The notes under the pieces are model-generated. The model was not told where the DNA came from. It made no database searches and saw only the letters and a list, made by a program, of their open reading frames with translations. From Oscheius tipulae (taxonomy: Eukaryota; Nematoda; Chromadorea; Rhabditida; Rhabditidae): a stretch of 64,000 nt of DNA. The translations under genes and the position numbers were made by a program. Positions 1 through 10,533 of the stretch are shown here, in pieces (the first letter of the stretch is position 1; every line of letters starts with the position of its first letter). The DNA is taken from positions 11,209,178 through 11,273,177 of the forward strand of contig JASJZH010000006.1 in NCBI GenBank assembly GCA_037178975.1. Reading direction: 5' to 3'.

Positions 1-7
1 AAAAAAA

Positions 8-1766
8 GTGTACTTTAGGCTGCTGTTGAACTCTGCCATTCCCGCTAACACCAACGGACCATTCTCGTGGAGAATTCTCAAAGATATCTTCAAGGAGAAA
101 AAAGTCAACAGCATCCAGACTGCCATTGAGGTCATTATTTCACTGGCGATCGTTTGGCTCAAGAGAATGCCACCTACTGCTCACCACTGTCTACCCGACT
201 CGCGTTATTTCAAGGCCGCCGAAAATTTTGACGTCGTCGTCAACAGTCGTTCAATGGCCAAACAGGTAATAGTTCATTTACACGTTTCATCTGCTACTGC
301 TCCACAGGCTGCAATCATCACGGAGAAGGAGATGGGCAAAATTTTGCGAGAGGCTTCTACTGAGATTGGCCGAGACAGCTTCGAAAGGATTGAAGACGAA
401 GATATCATTTCGGACGACTCTCAGTTGGAGGAAGTTGATTCTACTGTCAAAAACTACTCCGTGGTAGGCACTGTGTCGATACTTTTCCAATTAGAGTTCA
501 GAAGTGTCATACGTGCAAGGAAAATGCCCCGGAAGAGCTCTTCGAGTTGGACGAATATTGGCAGTGTCGGCAGTGTCTAACTAAGCACATAGTCAATCTC
601 ATCAGGACCAAGAACATCCCTATGGAGATTCCCTTCAGTGTTCAGGAAAACGGCTCTGGTTTTGACGTCCTCCCAGCGATTATTCCATTGCCCCTCATCA
701 ACTTTTACACCAAGGTTTGAAAAGAACTTTTTTTTAGACAATATGGTTTTTTTCCAGCTCACAGCACTGGACATGCTGCAGGATTCTGACAATCAGATTG
801 GAGAGCTGCTGAACTGTCCAGCGTGCAACAAGGATGTCCGTGTCGAGCATCCAAATGAGTTCAGCTCTTGCCTTTGTACCAACTGCTACACTCTGTGGTG
901 CCCGGACTGCAATCACGAACCGCACTGGCCGATGAACTGTGAACAATTCGCGGAATGGTCTGGCAAGTGGGAACATCAATGTTCGTACATGTCATGCCGG
1001 CTATAATATCGAAAATTTCAGTCGCTGTCGAGTCGATGGGAGATGAGCTGTCAAAGTTCATTCGCAGAATCCACTGCAAGTGCGGAGGAATCACCGAGTG
1101 TGGAGATCTTGCTGAACGAACTGAATGTCGCAACTGCGGAGTCAGTTTCAATCCGAGTACTCTCAAGGTCGAGACAAAGAAGTACTATTTCCCCTTCCCG
1201 GCCCGTTACCGCAAGTATCACAAGTCGATTCTCGAGAACTACGTAAGTCCTTTTCTTGCTATTAGCCAACAACCTATATATTCAGCAAAAGTTCCAAATC
1301 GAGTACTACGGCCAATCCATTGACGAGAATCTACAGGTTAAGGCCATAGCTATGTTGCCAGTCAACCGTGTGATCAAGAAAGAGTTTGCGGAGCCGTGTG
1401 CTCGCGCTCGCAGTCAGCGTTTTCTTCGTCAAAACGGATCCAAGATTGAGAAGCAGTGCCGTAAGATGAAGGAGACTGAAGCCTTGTTGGGCATCTTCCC
1501 GGATGTACGTCGAACGGTTCGTGTCTTTAAATTATATTTCAAGTTTCTCTGCTTTCCAGATTCTGTGCCTTGTCGAGTATGGTCTTGCCTGGATCTACAT
1601 GAACAAAAAGGCTAATGCTTTGAAGACTGCTATTCTGCAGCTGTTCATGCAGCTGGACGAGTTGACCAACGACATTCTCGAGGGAAAAAGTAACCTAGGG
1701 AGCCGTGTAACTACTCTTGATAGTGCCTTGTCTAAGATAGTCGATCATATCAAGAAGGCCTTGTAA
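8..1766 (+). CDS. RBR/IBR-type zinc-finger E3-like protein (5' end missing)
   Basis: Six exons can be joined in frame: 8-265, 308-463, 502-714, 758-980, 1022-1242, 1286-1504 and 1560-1766 (the first two are split by an in-frame 42-nt intron 266-307). Other introns are 38-55 nt and end in CAG. Exon 502-714 encodes a RING-like half with CHTCKE and CRQC pairs. Exon 758-980 has an IBR-like arrangement: CPAC, CTNC, CPDC followed by HEPHW. Exon 1022-1242 adds a third Cys cluster (CKC, ECRNC). The C-terminus is helical and charged and ends at TAA 1764-1766. The Cys/His spacing resembles nematode RBR (RING-IBR-RING) proteins, which transfer ubiquitin through a thioester intermediate; the catalytic Cys of the last RING was not placed with certainty. 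The reading frame is open at the left edge, so the start lies outside the window. Confidence 0.7.
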
Positions 1767-1790
1767 ACACCTGTACATACTGTGCATTAT

Positions 1791-1973
1791 TTATTCCCAG
1801 CGCTTATCTAGAACCTCAGGCGTTTTGTACGTAGAATGTATGTAGACACCTTTCAAATATTCGAAGCCGTGTATATTTTGTACAGTAAGTCTTTTCTTCA
1901 CTTCTTTCGGCGCACTAGCTTTTTGTAGATTATAGATAAAAAAAACTCCCATAAAAACTAGTAAAGCCCCCAA
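1791..1973 (-). CDS. Possible small membrane protein or terminal exon
   Basis: A minus-strand frame ends at TAA 1791-1793, only 25 bp from the stop of the convergent zinc-finger gene. It begins with a hydrophobic stretch (GALLVFMGVFFIYNL) followed by about 40 polar residues ending KRWE. An internal ATG gives about 53 residues. In the same frame a stop lies a few codons upstream (near 1996), so this is either a very small single-exon gene or the last exon of a gene whose upstream splice was not identified. The single membrane segment near the N-terminus and the basic tail suit a small organelle membrane subunit, but no family is recognised. Confidence 0.3.
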   Translation of the reverse strand: MGALLVFMGVFFIYNLQKASAPKEVKKRLTVQNIHGFEYLKGVYIHSTYKTPEVLDKRWE

Positions 1974-2545
1974 AACACCAAAAAGATATCGTTTTTATGC
2001 ATCTCTCTTCTATGTCCACTCTAAACCGATGCCTTTTATTCATCCTTGTCACCAATTGTACTTTTAGCTCCTCCAGTCACTGTAGGTCCACCGTGCTGTG
2101 CACACGTACTCAGGCAGATTTTTAGCTAACAAGCAGCGCATACTCCTTTTCGTCAACGTAGACCGTTGGCCGTAAACCAATCACTTTCTTTTTTATCAAT
2201 AAACTTTTTTAATTGGAAGGATGTCCTAGCTTTGACAGGAGAGCAATGCTCATTTCAGGCTGAATTTTTTCGTATTTTATGCGCGTAAAAACTTTCATTG
2301 ATTGCTGTTAACTGGCTCTATTAAAGAAGACTTCATTCTATTAAAGAAGAACCGTGTAGCTTAGATACTAGGAGAGCGTTGCTCCTGCGTCAACAGTGCA
2401 TGGGTATGCTCGTTTGGAGCTAAAGAGTTGTTTGGGATACATTACTGTTAGCAGTAGCAGTTAACGGCGCAGCCGCTTGACTAACTCGGGCCATTGTGAC
2501 CCCGTACACCACTCCTGTGTTTTAAATAACAAAGTAGGTAATATT
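1974..2545. other. Intergenic
   Basis: AT-rich sequence between the short ORF and the secreted protein gene. A short direct repeat (attaaagaagaac-like) lies near 2320-2350. No coding exon or known element was seen. Confidence 0.5.
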
Positions 2546-2548
2546 TAT

Positions 2549-3607
2549 CTAGAAAATCAGTATAATCCAAAGAAAAGATGTAAAACGAACCGATGAAGAT
2601 GTGAAAAGCTTGTTGGGAGCCTGATATGTCACAGGAGATACCGTTGTTGTGAGTGCAGTTTGTGTCCGAAAGCAATCCGAAGAGGTGTTGTGGGACCTGT
2701 AGGTTTTAGTGATGTTATGAGAAAACTTACAATGTTGTCGCATCCGTTCTACTACTTTCTCTGTGCTCTTCACTTGAAGTTCCCTGAAACATTTGTATTC
2801 GGAATATATCCCGTAAAAACAAAGACCTCATCTTCTCCCGAAAACCGCCATTCATGAAGCTGTAAGTTGTGCTGACGCCAAGCCGAGCATTCTGACGGTA
2901 TCAAGCCTGTGCTTAATTTCACTAAACTCTCTACAGTCTCCATTAAGCTGTCCTCAATTCTTCTTTTGATCTGGAATAGGGGACAGGGTTAATTTTTATC
3001 TTTTCACAAACTTTGAGCGCGTCGCGAGAACAAAAGTGGGGAAGACCGGCGTAGCACTTGCGGCTTTTCTCCATAGCTCTAAAAAAGTTTACAATTCTGA
3101 GGTGTACTCACTTGCATAGATCTCTGATGTTCAACTCTTTAGAAAGATCCTTGTCTCCGCAAACAGTTTCACTCTTCTCGAGAAGCAATTGTTCACAGCG
3201 AAAATATTGAAATATACCTAAAAAAAAATATTATGTGCATATTGAATGACTACCTCTTGCTGGTTTTTGAACGATGTCGCAAATGAGACTGTTGGGTCTC
3301 AGCGATATTTGTGAGGAGTCTTTTGAGAGTGATCCCGGACAATTTTGCAAGCAAGACTTGTACTTTTCAAGTTTCCTGCAGAGAATGTTGAGGCATACTT
3401 ATCAACCCACATGCAAATCCATCTCGACTTTTGAAGAATCACAGCTGGCTCTGTTTCCTGTTTTAAAAGTTCTTGCAATATAAGAAGATGGTTCTTGGAT
3501 GAGACAACTAGTGCTCCAGCTTGTTGCAACTCGTTGTTACACGAGGCGATACACCACTCGTTTCCCGCAACCACCAAATCTGAACACACAGATAGAAGAA
3601 AAAACAT
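2549..3607 (-). CDS. Secreted cysteine-rich nematode protein, CPG4-like, probable GPI anchor
   Basis: Minus-strand exons 3607-3411, 3375-3254, 3217-3112, 3078-3012 and from 2970 join with matching phases; introns are 34-41 nt. The ATG at 3607 starts a short signal peptide (MFFLLSVCSDLVVAG). The mature region has regularly spaced cysteines, including CLQNC, LCK, KCY and HFCSR. The exon from 2970 reads to a stop at 2770, but a good acceptor at 2784-2786 opens a last exon (2783-2549) that ends in a hydrophobic tail (FTSFLWIILIF) after Ser/Thr-rich sequence, as in GPI-anchored proteins. The Cys pattern recalls nematode secreted domains such as chondroitin proteoglycan 4; this family call is an inference. 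A second signal-peptide-like ORF with a CSLNC motif (3711-3908, minus) lies just upstream and may be an extra exon or the remnant of a relative. Confidence 0.55.
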
Positions 3608-3909
3608 TAGAAAACATAGTGAGGTATGGATTAGAACCCTGTTCACGCTTACGTTAAATCAGGCAGTAAACGTGGTTTTTGTTGTCGCTTCGAAACCCAG
3701 CGCGAGCATTTTAAAGAACTATTTGTCTGCCCTTCACTTTAAAAAAAAAACTTATGAGTGTTTTGATAGTATGCATTTCAGTGCCAATTAGTAAAACGCT
3801 CGATTGGTTACAAAACGTGATCATAGACTGATGGAGACAATTGAGAGAACAGCCAAAGTTAGTTCTAGTCATAAACGTACTTCGCAGTAACAAGAATAGT
3901 AGCAGCATA

Positions 3910-4700
3910 CGTTCATCGTGTGTTTTTCAAGTCTCGCCGCATTGATGTAGTAGTAGTTGATGTTTTTAGCTCAACTGGCCCACTTCCCTCGAAGGGCGGC
4001 GTTTTGACAACAAAAGCTTGACGACAGCCACTACTTGTTGGCTTCCCGTCGTTTTACCCAATAGCTGAACGGCTTGATGCAAATTGCGAGCTATGTTTGA
4101 GAACTGCAGAGCTGTCTCATGTCATTTATGGATGAACAACGGGACAGATGCAGAAGGATTGGGGCTGTATAGCATTCGGAGGGCGCAACAAGGTTTCGAA
4201 ACTCTAGACACTCGTTTCAACTTATTTAATAAAAAAAACCGATAACATCAAGATCTGTTGATGCTGTAAGCCCGAAACCGAAACGCTAGGAGGCAGGCGT
4301 TTGATTTCTCTTGGGGTCAAATGTTTTTTATGAAGGACCATTTGTAAAGGTGAGAAATAAACAGCTTTACTATATCCTTATTGTTAGCCCAACCTGCCTT
4401 GTTTTATAAGGTTCGAAAAGTTGTTTATTTTCACATTCTCAAAGAGACCGGTACTCTCCCATAATTAAAAGATCCTAACTCAATATGCAATGGGCATTTT
4501 TAAGAGATAACCAAGGTTCTTAACGGCAGGTTCTTTTTCTACCGTAGTACGACGCAATTTTGCGTATGCGGGAGCATGCTTTGAACAAAACATCGTGTAC
4601 TATGCACCTGGCTTCTGAAACTACATCTTTATTCTTTCCTTCCTGCTATACAACCAAACTCCCTAGCCTAGTAAGTGTTCCAAATTTCTAGCAAAAAAAC
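3910..4700. other. Intergenic
   Basis: Upstream spacer between the divergent secreted-protein gene and the TMEM53-like gene. It contains A/T runs but no exon, RNA gene or repeat that I can support. Confidence 0.5.
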
Positions 4701-4710
4701 CTGTTTTGGA

Positions 4711-6132
4711 ATGCACAGAGCTGTCAGTAGTCTCCACCGTTCTCATGGAAATAGGAGCATCTCGATTATTTTGCTCGGATTCGCTGGCGCAAAAGAGTCG
4801 CACATGCAAAAATATAATAAAATCTATCAAGAGCGCGGGTAAGTTCCAATTTTCAAGCGTTTTCCATACTATAGGTACGATACGGTCACGTTCACATCAC
4901 TTCTACCAAACGAGTACACAATGGACTTAAAGGTAGGTGTTACTTTGTCACTCTGCGATTTTTGTACTAAGAAAATGCGGGATGTTCAGCCTGTAGTTGG
5001 TCATTTGAAAGAGGTACTCTCGAAAAAGGATACTGCTGTACATACTCTCAGCATGAACGGAGTCTTTACCCTATGCGCTCTTGAACTGCAACACCCCGAG
5101 CTGCAGCTCTTGAGCAAGACCAGAGGAATTCTCTTTGACAGGTTTGTTCCCTGTTGTGATTATAAGATCTTATTTATGTAGTGGACCTGTGGATTTAGGC
5201 TACAGAGAAGTTATTCCTAGCCTGCTCTATGCTAATCGCTATTATAAAGAGCTTTTAGTTAGCGGAAATGCTGAAGATATCAAAAACTACAAAGAGCAAA
5301 GGCTGAAGCAGTTCTACAGACTCATGAAACACTATACAATTGTAAGATGGACATGAAATATAGCATTAAATATTTTTAAGCTTCCAATTCGACGTCTACA
5401 AGGAAGAAGCGTGGATGACATTAGTGCTTACGATTTCCTTAAAAATCATCCCGACCTACCATCAGTCATGTCATTTGCTTACTCGAAAATCGACACAATT
5501 TGCGGTCCGAGGTAACTTTTCTCCGTTTTAAGGAATCATAAGAGTCCAATGACACCAAAACGTCTCAGTCTAGACAGGCTACAGTGTTTTCCAAGGAGCA
5601 CTTCCAGAAGATTACTCTTTGTTTTTTTACACGCCACTTATGCGTAGCAGCGTTATTTCTTGTTATTTGAGCGACCCGGGTTTGTGCCGGTTGAGGCGGA
5701 CCGAGACCACACATGGTCTGACGGAGACGGCTCTTCTTTAAATGAACAAGATTTCAGAACAATCAAAAAGTTTGCTGATTTTCACAGAATAAGAGGAAGA
5801 CTTGTAGAGGAATTGTTTCTTGAGGTACGTTAGCAGTATTTTTGCCAAATGAAGTGATCTTAGGACACACAACATGTTGACCACTACCGAAAACATCCTC
5901 AAGAATATACGCAACTTGTAGACAGTTTTCTACTCAAGTGTGATACACCCAGGTAGAATTATTCATTTCCAGTTTTGTACAGATAAAAGCATTGCATCAA
6001 CTATTAAACGGCCATGCAACAGACTTTTGTTTTCTTTAACTTGTTTACCATTTCACATATATGTGCAGGATTGGAACAGAAGCCAGAAGAACACTGTTCG
6101 CCACTTTCCTCGAGGCCAGCCGAACAACCTGA
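4711..6132 (+). CDS. TMEM53: TMEM53-like protein (DUF829, alpha/beta-hydrolase fold)
   Basis: Exons 4711-4838, 4875-4932, then (after a possible in-frame 39-nt intron 4933-4971) to 5141, 5182-5341, 5381-5511, 5758-5824, 5864-5952 and probably 6069-6132 join in phase. The protein follows TMEM53/DUF829 order. The first strand is IILLGFAGAKESHMQKY. The nucleophile-elbow region is HTLSMNGV. An FDSGP motif is split by the 5142-5181 intron. Then come AYSKIDTIC, and near the end the HVDHYRKHPQEY segment with its conserved His. If the last intron is not used, translation stops at 5954-5956 after CDTPR; splicing adds about 19 residues, ending at 6130-6132. Family members are nuclear-envelope membrane proteins in vertebrates. 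The gene converges with the lustrin/EB gene, with stop codons about 10 bp apart. Confidence 0.8.
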
Positions 6133-6141
6133 ACATTTTGA

Positions 6142-8202
6142 TCAAATATAGTATCTATAACAGATATTACGATTGACTCCTTTGCAACAGACACCATGCC
6201 TCACATCACATAGCTGCCCTTGACTACAATCGGCAGATCGCTGGCAAGTTAAGAGCTCATTGTTACGATCGACAGATGGCTCTCCACGAAGACCGACAGT
6301 ACATGTGATCCCTGGAAAAAGGAAAGCAAAAATGCACCAATCCAGTGGACAAACTTTTGCATTGTCCGTTTATGTGACTATAGCCACTCGGACAGAGACA
6401 TATTCCTTTTTTACATTCGAGTGGCGATTGTTCAGAGTCGTCAGTAGTAGTAGTTGGTTTTGAAGTACACTGTGCATTAAGCTGAAAATTTTTGAGGTTT
6501 TCAGTAATTCAGTTTTCCAACCATACAACTGTCCCCGTAAAACGCTGTCGAGAAGCATTGACCATTGTGATAGATGTCGTCCATGGAGGTGCAAGGTTTG
6601 GGACAGCAGATCTGAACTTTTACTTTGAAGTCTGACGACAACACTACCGATTTTTCCGTCACTACACCATCCTTGTGACAATAATAGTCCATTGGACAGT
6701 CTGCGCAGCCATAGTCTGGGTAGAAACTATTCTTATGAGCCTCTCCAACAGGACACACAGGTCTTAAGTCAGATGGGGTAGGACAACAGAACCCTTGGTA
6801 GAAGCCAGGTTTTGAGAAATCATCGAAAACTGCGACGCAGTAGTGTTCATTCGGACAGGAATCTTCTTCATTTCGTCTGCCGCTCCAATCTTCCAATGTA
6901 GCATTTTCTTTAACGGTAAATTTTAAGGTTTTGTTGGATAACTAACTCATCAAATCCTCGAACTCTTCCGTAGTTATTTTCATTTTCAGCTTACTGAAAA
7001 GAGCTCTTCTGTAGCAAACAACAGGCTTGTCCTGTTTCATAATCGGTTCACCATTACCGGGACACTTATACTCTGAAAATATTGTAAAATAGCAATATAC
7101 GTACTTACTTATTGGCTTGCAGCCCCCGTCACCATCTCGCTGAAAACCTTGCTTGCATCGGCATCCGCCAGTAGAGCATTCAGAAAAGGCCGCGGAGCAT
7201 TCCATGTCGGATTTACATTTTTCCTGTATTCACTTAACGTCGTGTCTAAAATCAAACCTTGAGTCTACGTCTCAATCTTTGACATGTTTTGCCGTCAGGA
7301 GAGACTGAATATCCCAGTTCAGAAGGACATTCACAGCTGTAGAGACAATGTATAGATGAAAGAGAGATTTTTACCGACAAGTTGCAGAGTTCTCGCAAAC
7401 ACACGATGCGCCGCCATTACATCCTGGTAAAATGGTACAAAGCTCTCCGACAAATGGTTTCACAGATGGCAAGACAGCTGTTGGACTACCACGCTGACAG
7501 CAGAAACCTGTTTTTAACTCACAATATCCAAGAAGTGGACATGATTTTGCAATTCCGTATTTGAACTGCAATTAGTGGAATACGAATAAGTTTTTGGACC
7601 AACTTGACACATTATGGGGAATCCTGTAATATGATTGAGCATGGTCTTTGTGGGTTTCGGGCATGTCCGCAGTTCTTAAAGAAAGGCTTTGAAATACTAA
7701 ATCTAAACTCACTTGTGCAACAAAAACCATTTTGCGGATTACAGACCTGATTTGCTGAACAGCCATTAGACATGTCACATTTTGTTATAGTTCCATCAAA
7801 AGCCATCACTACAGCTCCACCGCCTGGGCAAAAATTTTCTCCGGGTCTGTAACATGAAATTCTTTAGTCAAAGTTCTTACTGAGACTCTTTCGATGGGAA
7901 ACAGGCCGGTTTCAGTCGTCCGTTAACTTCTCCATATTCGCAGGTTTCACCCTAGCACATTAAGGCATGATGCTTGAAAACTTACTTTTTGACACTGCGC
8001 AGAAATTGTGCATCCATCTTTTCGGCATATCGCGTCAGCGCAAAATGCACCTTTTCCACATTCAAGAGTAGTGATGCAAGATGAGCCGATATGACCTAAA
8101 AAAGAGATTCTTGTCATTCGTAAACTAACAGTCCGTTTGCGAAATAATCGCTAGAATTGGAAGCAGAACAGCTATCGACATTGAATGAAAGGGAATGACC
8201 AT
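6142..8202 (-). CDS. Secreted multi-domain protein with lustrin-type and EB-like cysteine modules
   Basis: The ATG at 8202 starts a signal peptide (MVIPFHSMSIAVLLPILAII) encoded by 8202-8130; the intron 8129-8096 leads in phase to CHIGSSC. About ten exons follow. Modules read, in order: an EB-like segment (CGKGAFCADAICRK), lustrin-type units with the CC endings GFCC and TGFCCQ, an EGF/EB-like CNGGASCVCENSATC, CECPSELGYSVSPDGKTC, CRCKQGFQRDGDGGC, another unit ending GFCCPTP, CPKPC, CLCPSGYSHINGQC, and a last unit ending GVCCKG. The stop TGA lies at 6142-6144. Such proteins are extracellular matrix or cuticle-type secreted proteins in nematodes; no enzyme domain is visible. Intron boundaries between 7570 and 7700 are the least certain. 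Confidence 0.7.
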
Positions 8203-9062
8203 GAGTGTGTCTGGCTATGTAGACATGCAGCTCAGCTGAACAAGCGGCATGGTCATCTCCAAGCAAACATCTGTATTTAGCACCAAATGGACTCTCCAAA
8301 TAGTATTATGACAGCATTAGATTTAATGCTAACACCGTGGCGAAGTCGTCAAAGACTGCTCGTTAGGCACCTATAACTTTTAACTGGCTATTTCTCCTTC
8401 TGAAGCGCAATTGTGTCTACCTGTACTTAACCTATTGCCTGACACTAAGGGTTTGTACGCAAGGAACCAATTGTTCGATCCCGCCCGATGTCAAATTTTT
8501 TGTAAAGTGTTGTTAGACCATGTTAGAGGCTTTTTTTGAGCTCAGAAAGAGTTAGCAATCATTTCTTCAAACAAAGTGCGCGAAACCAGGAGCTAACTAT
8601 TTGACTATTTGAGGGCATGCGTTGTTCTGTTTTCAATAGCAGGTTCTAGGTACAAATGGCAAACAAAGCTTGATAAAAAGATGTGCTATCTTTTAGTCAT
8701 CACAAAATCCGGTTCTACCATCAGTTTCAGTGAATCACTTCGATGAATTAATCGCTCTATCCAGCTTGGTTTCTGCTATAAAAGATGCCTATTCAGCTAC
8801 GGTTCAAGCGCGCCTGGCAATCGGTTTAGCGTCGTTTTTCTCTGCATACTTATAGGATTAGAACTTTATAGAACTTTTGATCTGATTAAGTCAATCGATG
8901 AGGGTTCCTATCGATGGTATCATTCTTCCCGAGATGGCCTAGGTCATCTTCCGCCCCTGCGCGGCCTCTTTCTTACGCCTAGTTCCACTTATCACCACAT
9001 TCACTCTCTTTCCAAATCAACATTTGCCGAAAATCCCTCCCCCTAATTCAATTATCTTTCAG
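8203..9062. other. Divergent intergenic region
   Basis: Shared upstream region of two divergently transcribed secreted-protein genes. A TATA-like CTATAAAAG occurs near 8776-8784, about 280 bp before the ATG of the right gene; its role is unknown. No exon was seen. Confidence 0.4.
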
Positions 9063-10439
9063 ATGATCCGGGTAATTGCTTTTGCTTCGCTCATAGTAAG
9101 TCGTTCCGTAACCTTTAAAACCCTTTTTATAAGGTTTTCGTCACAGCTCAAGACTGTTCCACCCCTCATGGAACTCGTGAAGCGTTTGGGCAATATTTGC
9201 AATGCATGAAGAATGGGCTTGATGCCAATTATGGAGTTTTTGAGGACGAAATTCGCGAACACGGAAGGTATAATCTTATTTTGACTGAACATTGAAGTAT
9301 CTTTAGGAGAGCTGCCATGGCATGCTTTGCTTCTACCATCGAGGATGGAAACAGAAAAGACCGTTGCGTGCTCAATGAGAACGATTTGAACCAGGTTGCT
9401 TGGGACAGACACGGTCCTCTCAGAGATTGCACAATCTGCCGTACTTTCGCCGCTGGCGCATTGAAGGCCATCAAATCCACTCCTGCCGAGGATCAAAAGT
9501 GTATCAGAACCGAAATCACCAAAGGTTAGAAGCCCTTAACCGTTTGTAACGCCATATTTTTAGCCATTGCTCGCGAGGCCACCTACTGCATCCAAAAGAA
9601 AATTGCCGGGTTCCCCGGTGTTCCAGACATTCCCGACCTTGAGGAAGGATCGTTCCAGTTCAAGGATTCTGTGTAAGTTGGGCGGTCATACACTGAAAGC
9701 AGTTGCTTAGCATTTCTTCCCTATCTGACCACATTCTCATCCATTCTCGCCTGTCGTTCTGTGGTGAGCGCAAACCACAGCGTGCTGCTAGCACCAAGAG
9801 ATGCCTGAACAACCCCTTCATTGGATACCTTGGAGAGCACTGCAAAGTTTTAACGGGCTGCGATAGCCGTCTCGCTATTGGAACTTGTGCACGCACCATT
9901 CCTCAGACCCGGACAGCCACATGCGAGTGTATCAATGAGGCTCGCGATGACCTTAAGAACAGGATTGCTTCAATCTCCGGCGTATTCAATGATGTAAAGT
10001 CATTTAGTGCTTCTCTAAACCTTTTTTTCAGCTTCTTAATGGAGGTTCCGGCGTGGCTATTGGCTCATCCAACAAGGTTGACATTTGTGTTGCCAACATC
10101 AAGAAGCAAATGTAAAACCGGCAGCATTTGTGCTACAATGTTTTTCAGGATCACTCCTGTGAACGATTGGGTTGCTGTCATTGACTCTGCTCTCTCCAAT
10201 TGCATTAAGAAGAAACCCGCCGGTCAAAATCTCGGAATGGAGGCAATGCTCAATGTTGGCTGTAGAAAGGTCATCGCCGACACAACTGGCGCCGCTTCCT
10301 CCCAGCTCAAGACAGGCTTCGACTTTGTTAACAATCTCATTGACGCTATGGTTGAGCGCAGCGGACGCTTCTGCGGCGGAGCTCACTGCCTCCAGGTAAA
10401 CTCACTTACAACGGTCTTAAATCCACTTTTCAGGGCTAA
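9063..10439 (+). CDS. Secreted cysteine-rich protein of unknown function, 8 exons
   Basis: Exons 9063-9095, 9134-9267, 9307-9524, 9564-9672, 9711-9993, 10032-10111, 10149-10395 and 10434-10439 join in frame; all introns are 37-39 nt. The first exon plus the start of the second give a signal peptide (MIRVIAFASLIVFVTAQ) followed by DCSTPHGTREAF. The mature protein, about 350 residues, has more than 20 cysteines in irregular pairs (for example CTICRTF, CECINEAR) and no membrane segment after the signal. The last exon supplies only Gly and TAA; an AATAAA signal follows near 10474. I do not recognise the family. Codon use is even and G/C-rich at third positions, as expected of an expressed gene. 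It converges with the TWK channel gene, whose stop is about 95 bp away. Confidence 0.75.
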
Positions 10440-10533
10440 AAAATGTCTGGTCTTCTCTTCAAAATATTTATTGAATAAAAGTTTCTGTCTGTTGAGATCA
10501 AACGCGAAAGCTCGTCAACAGCTGAGATATCAG

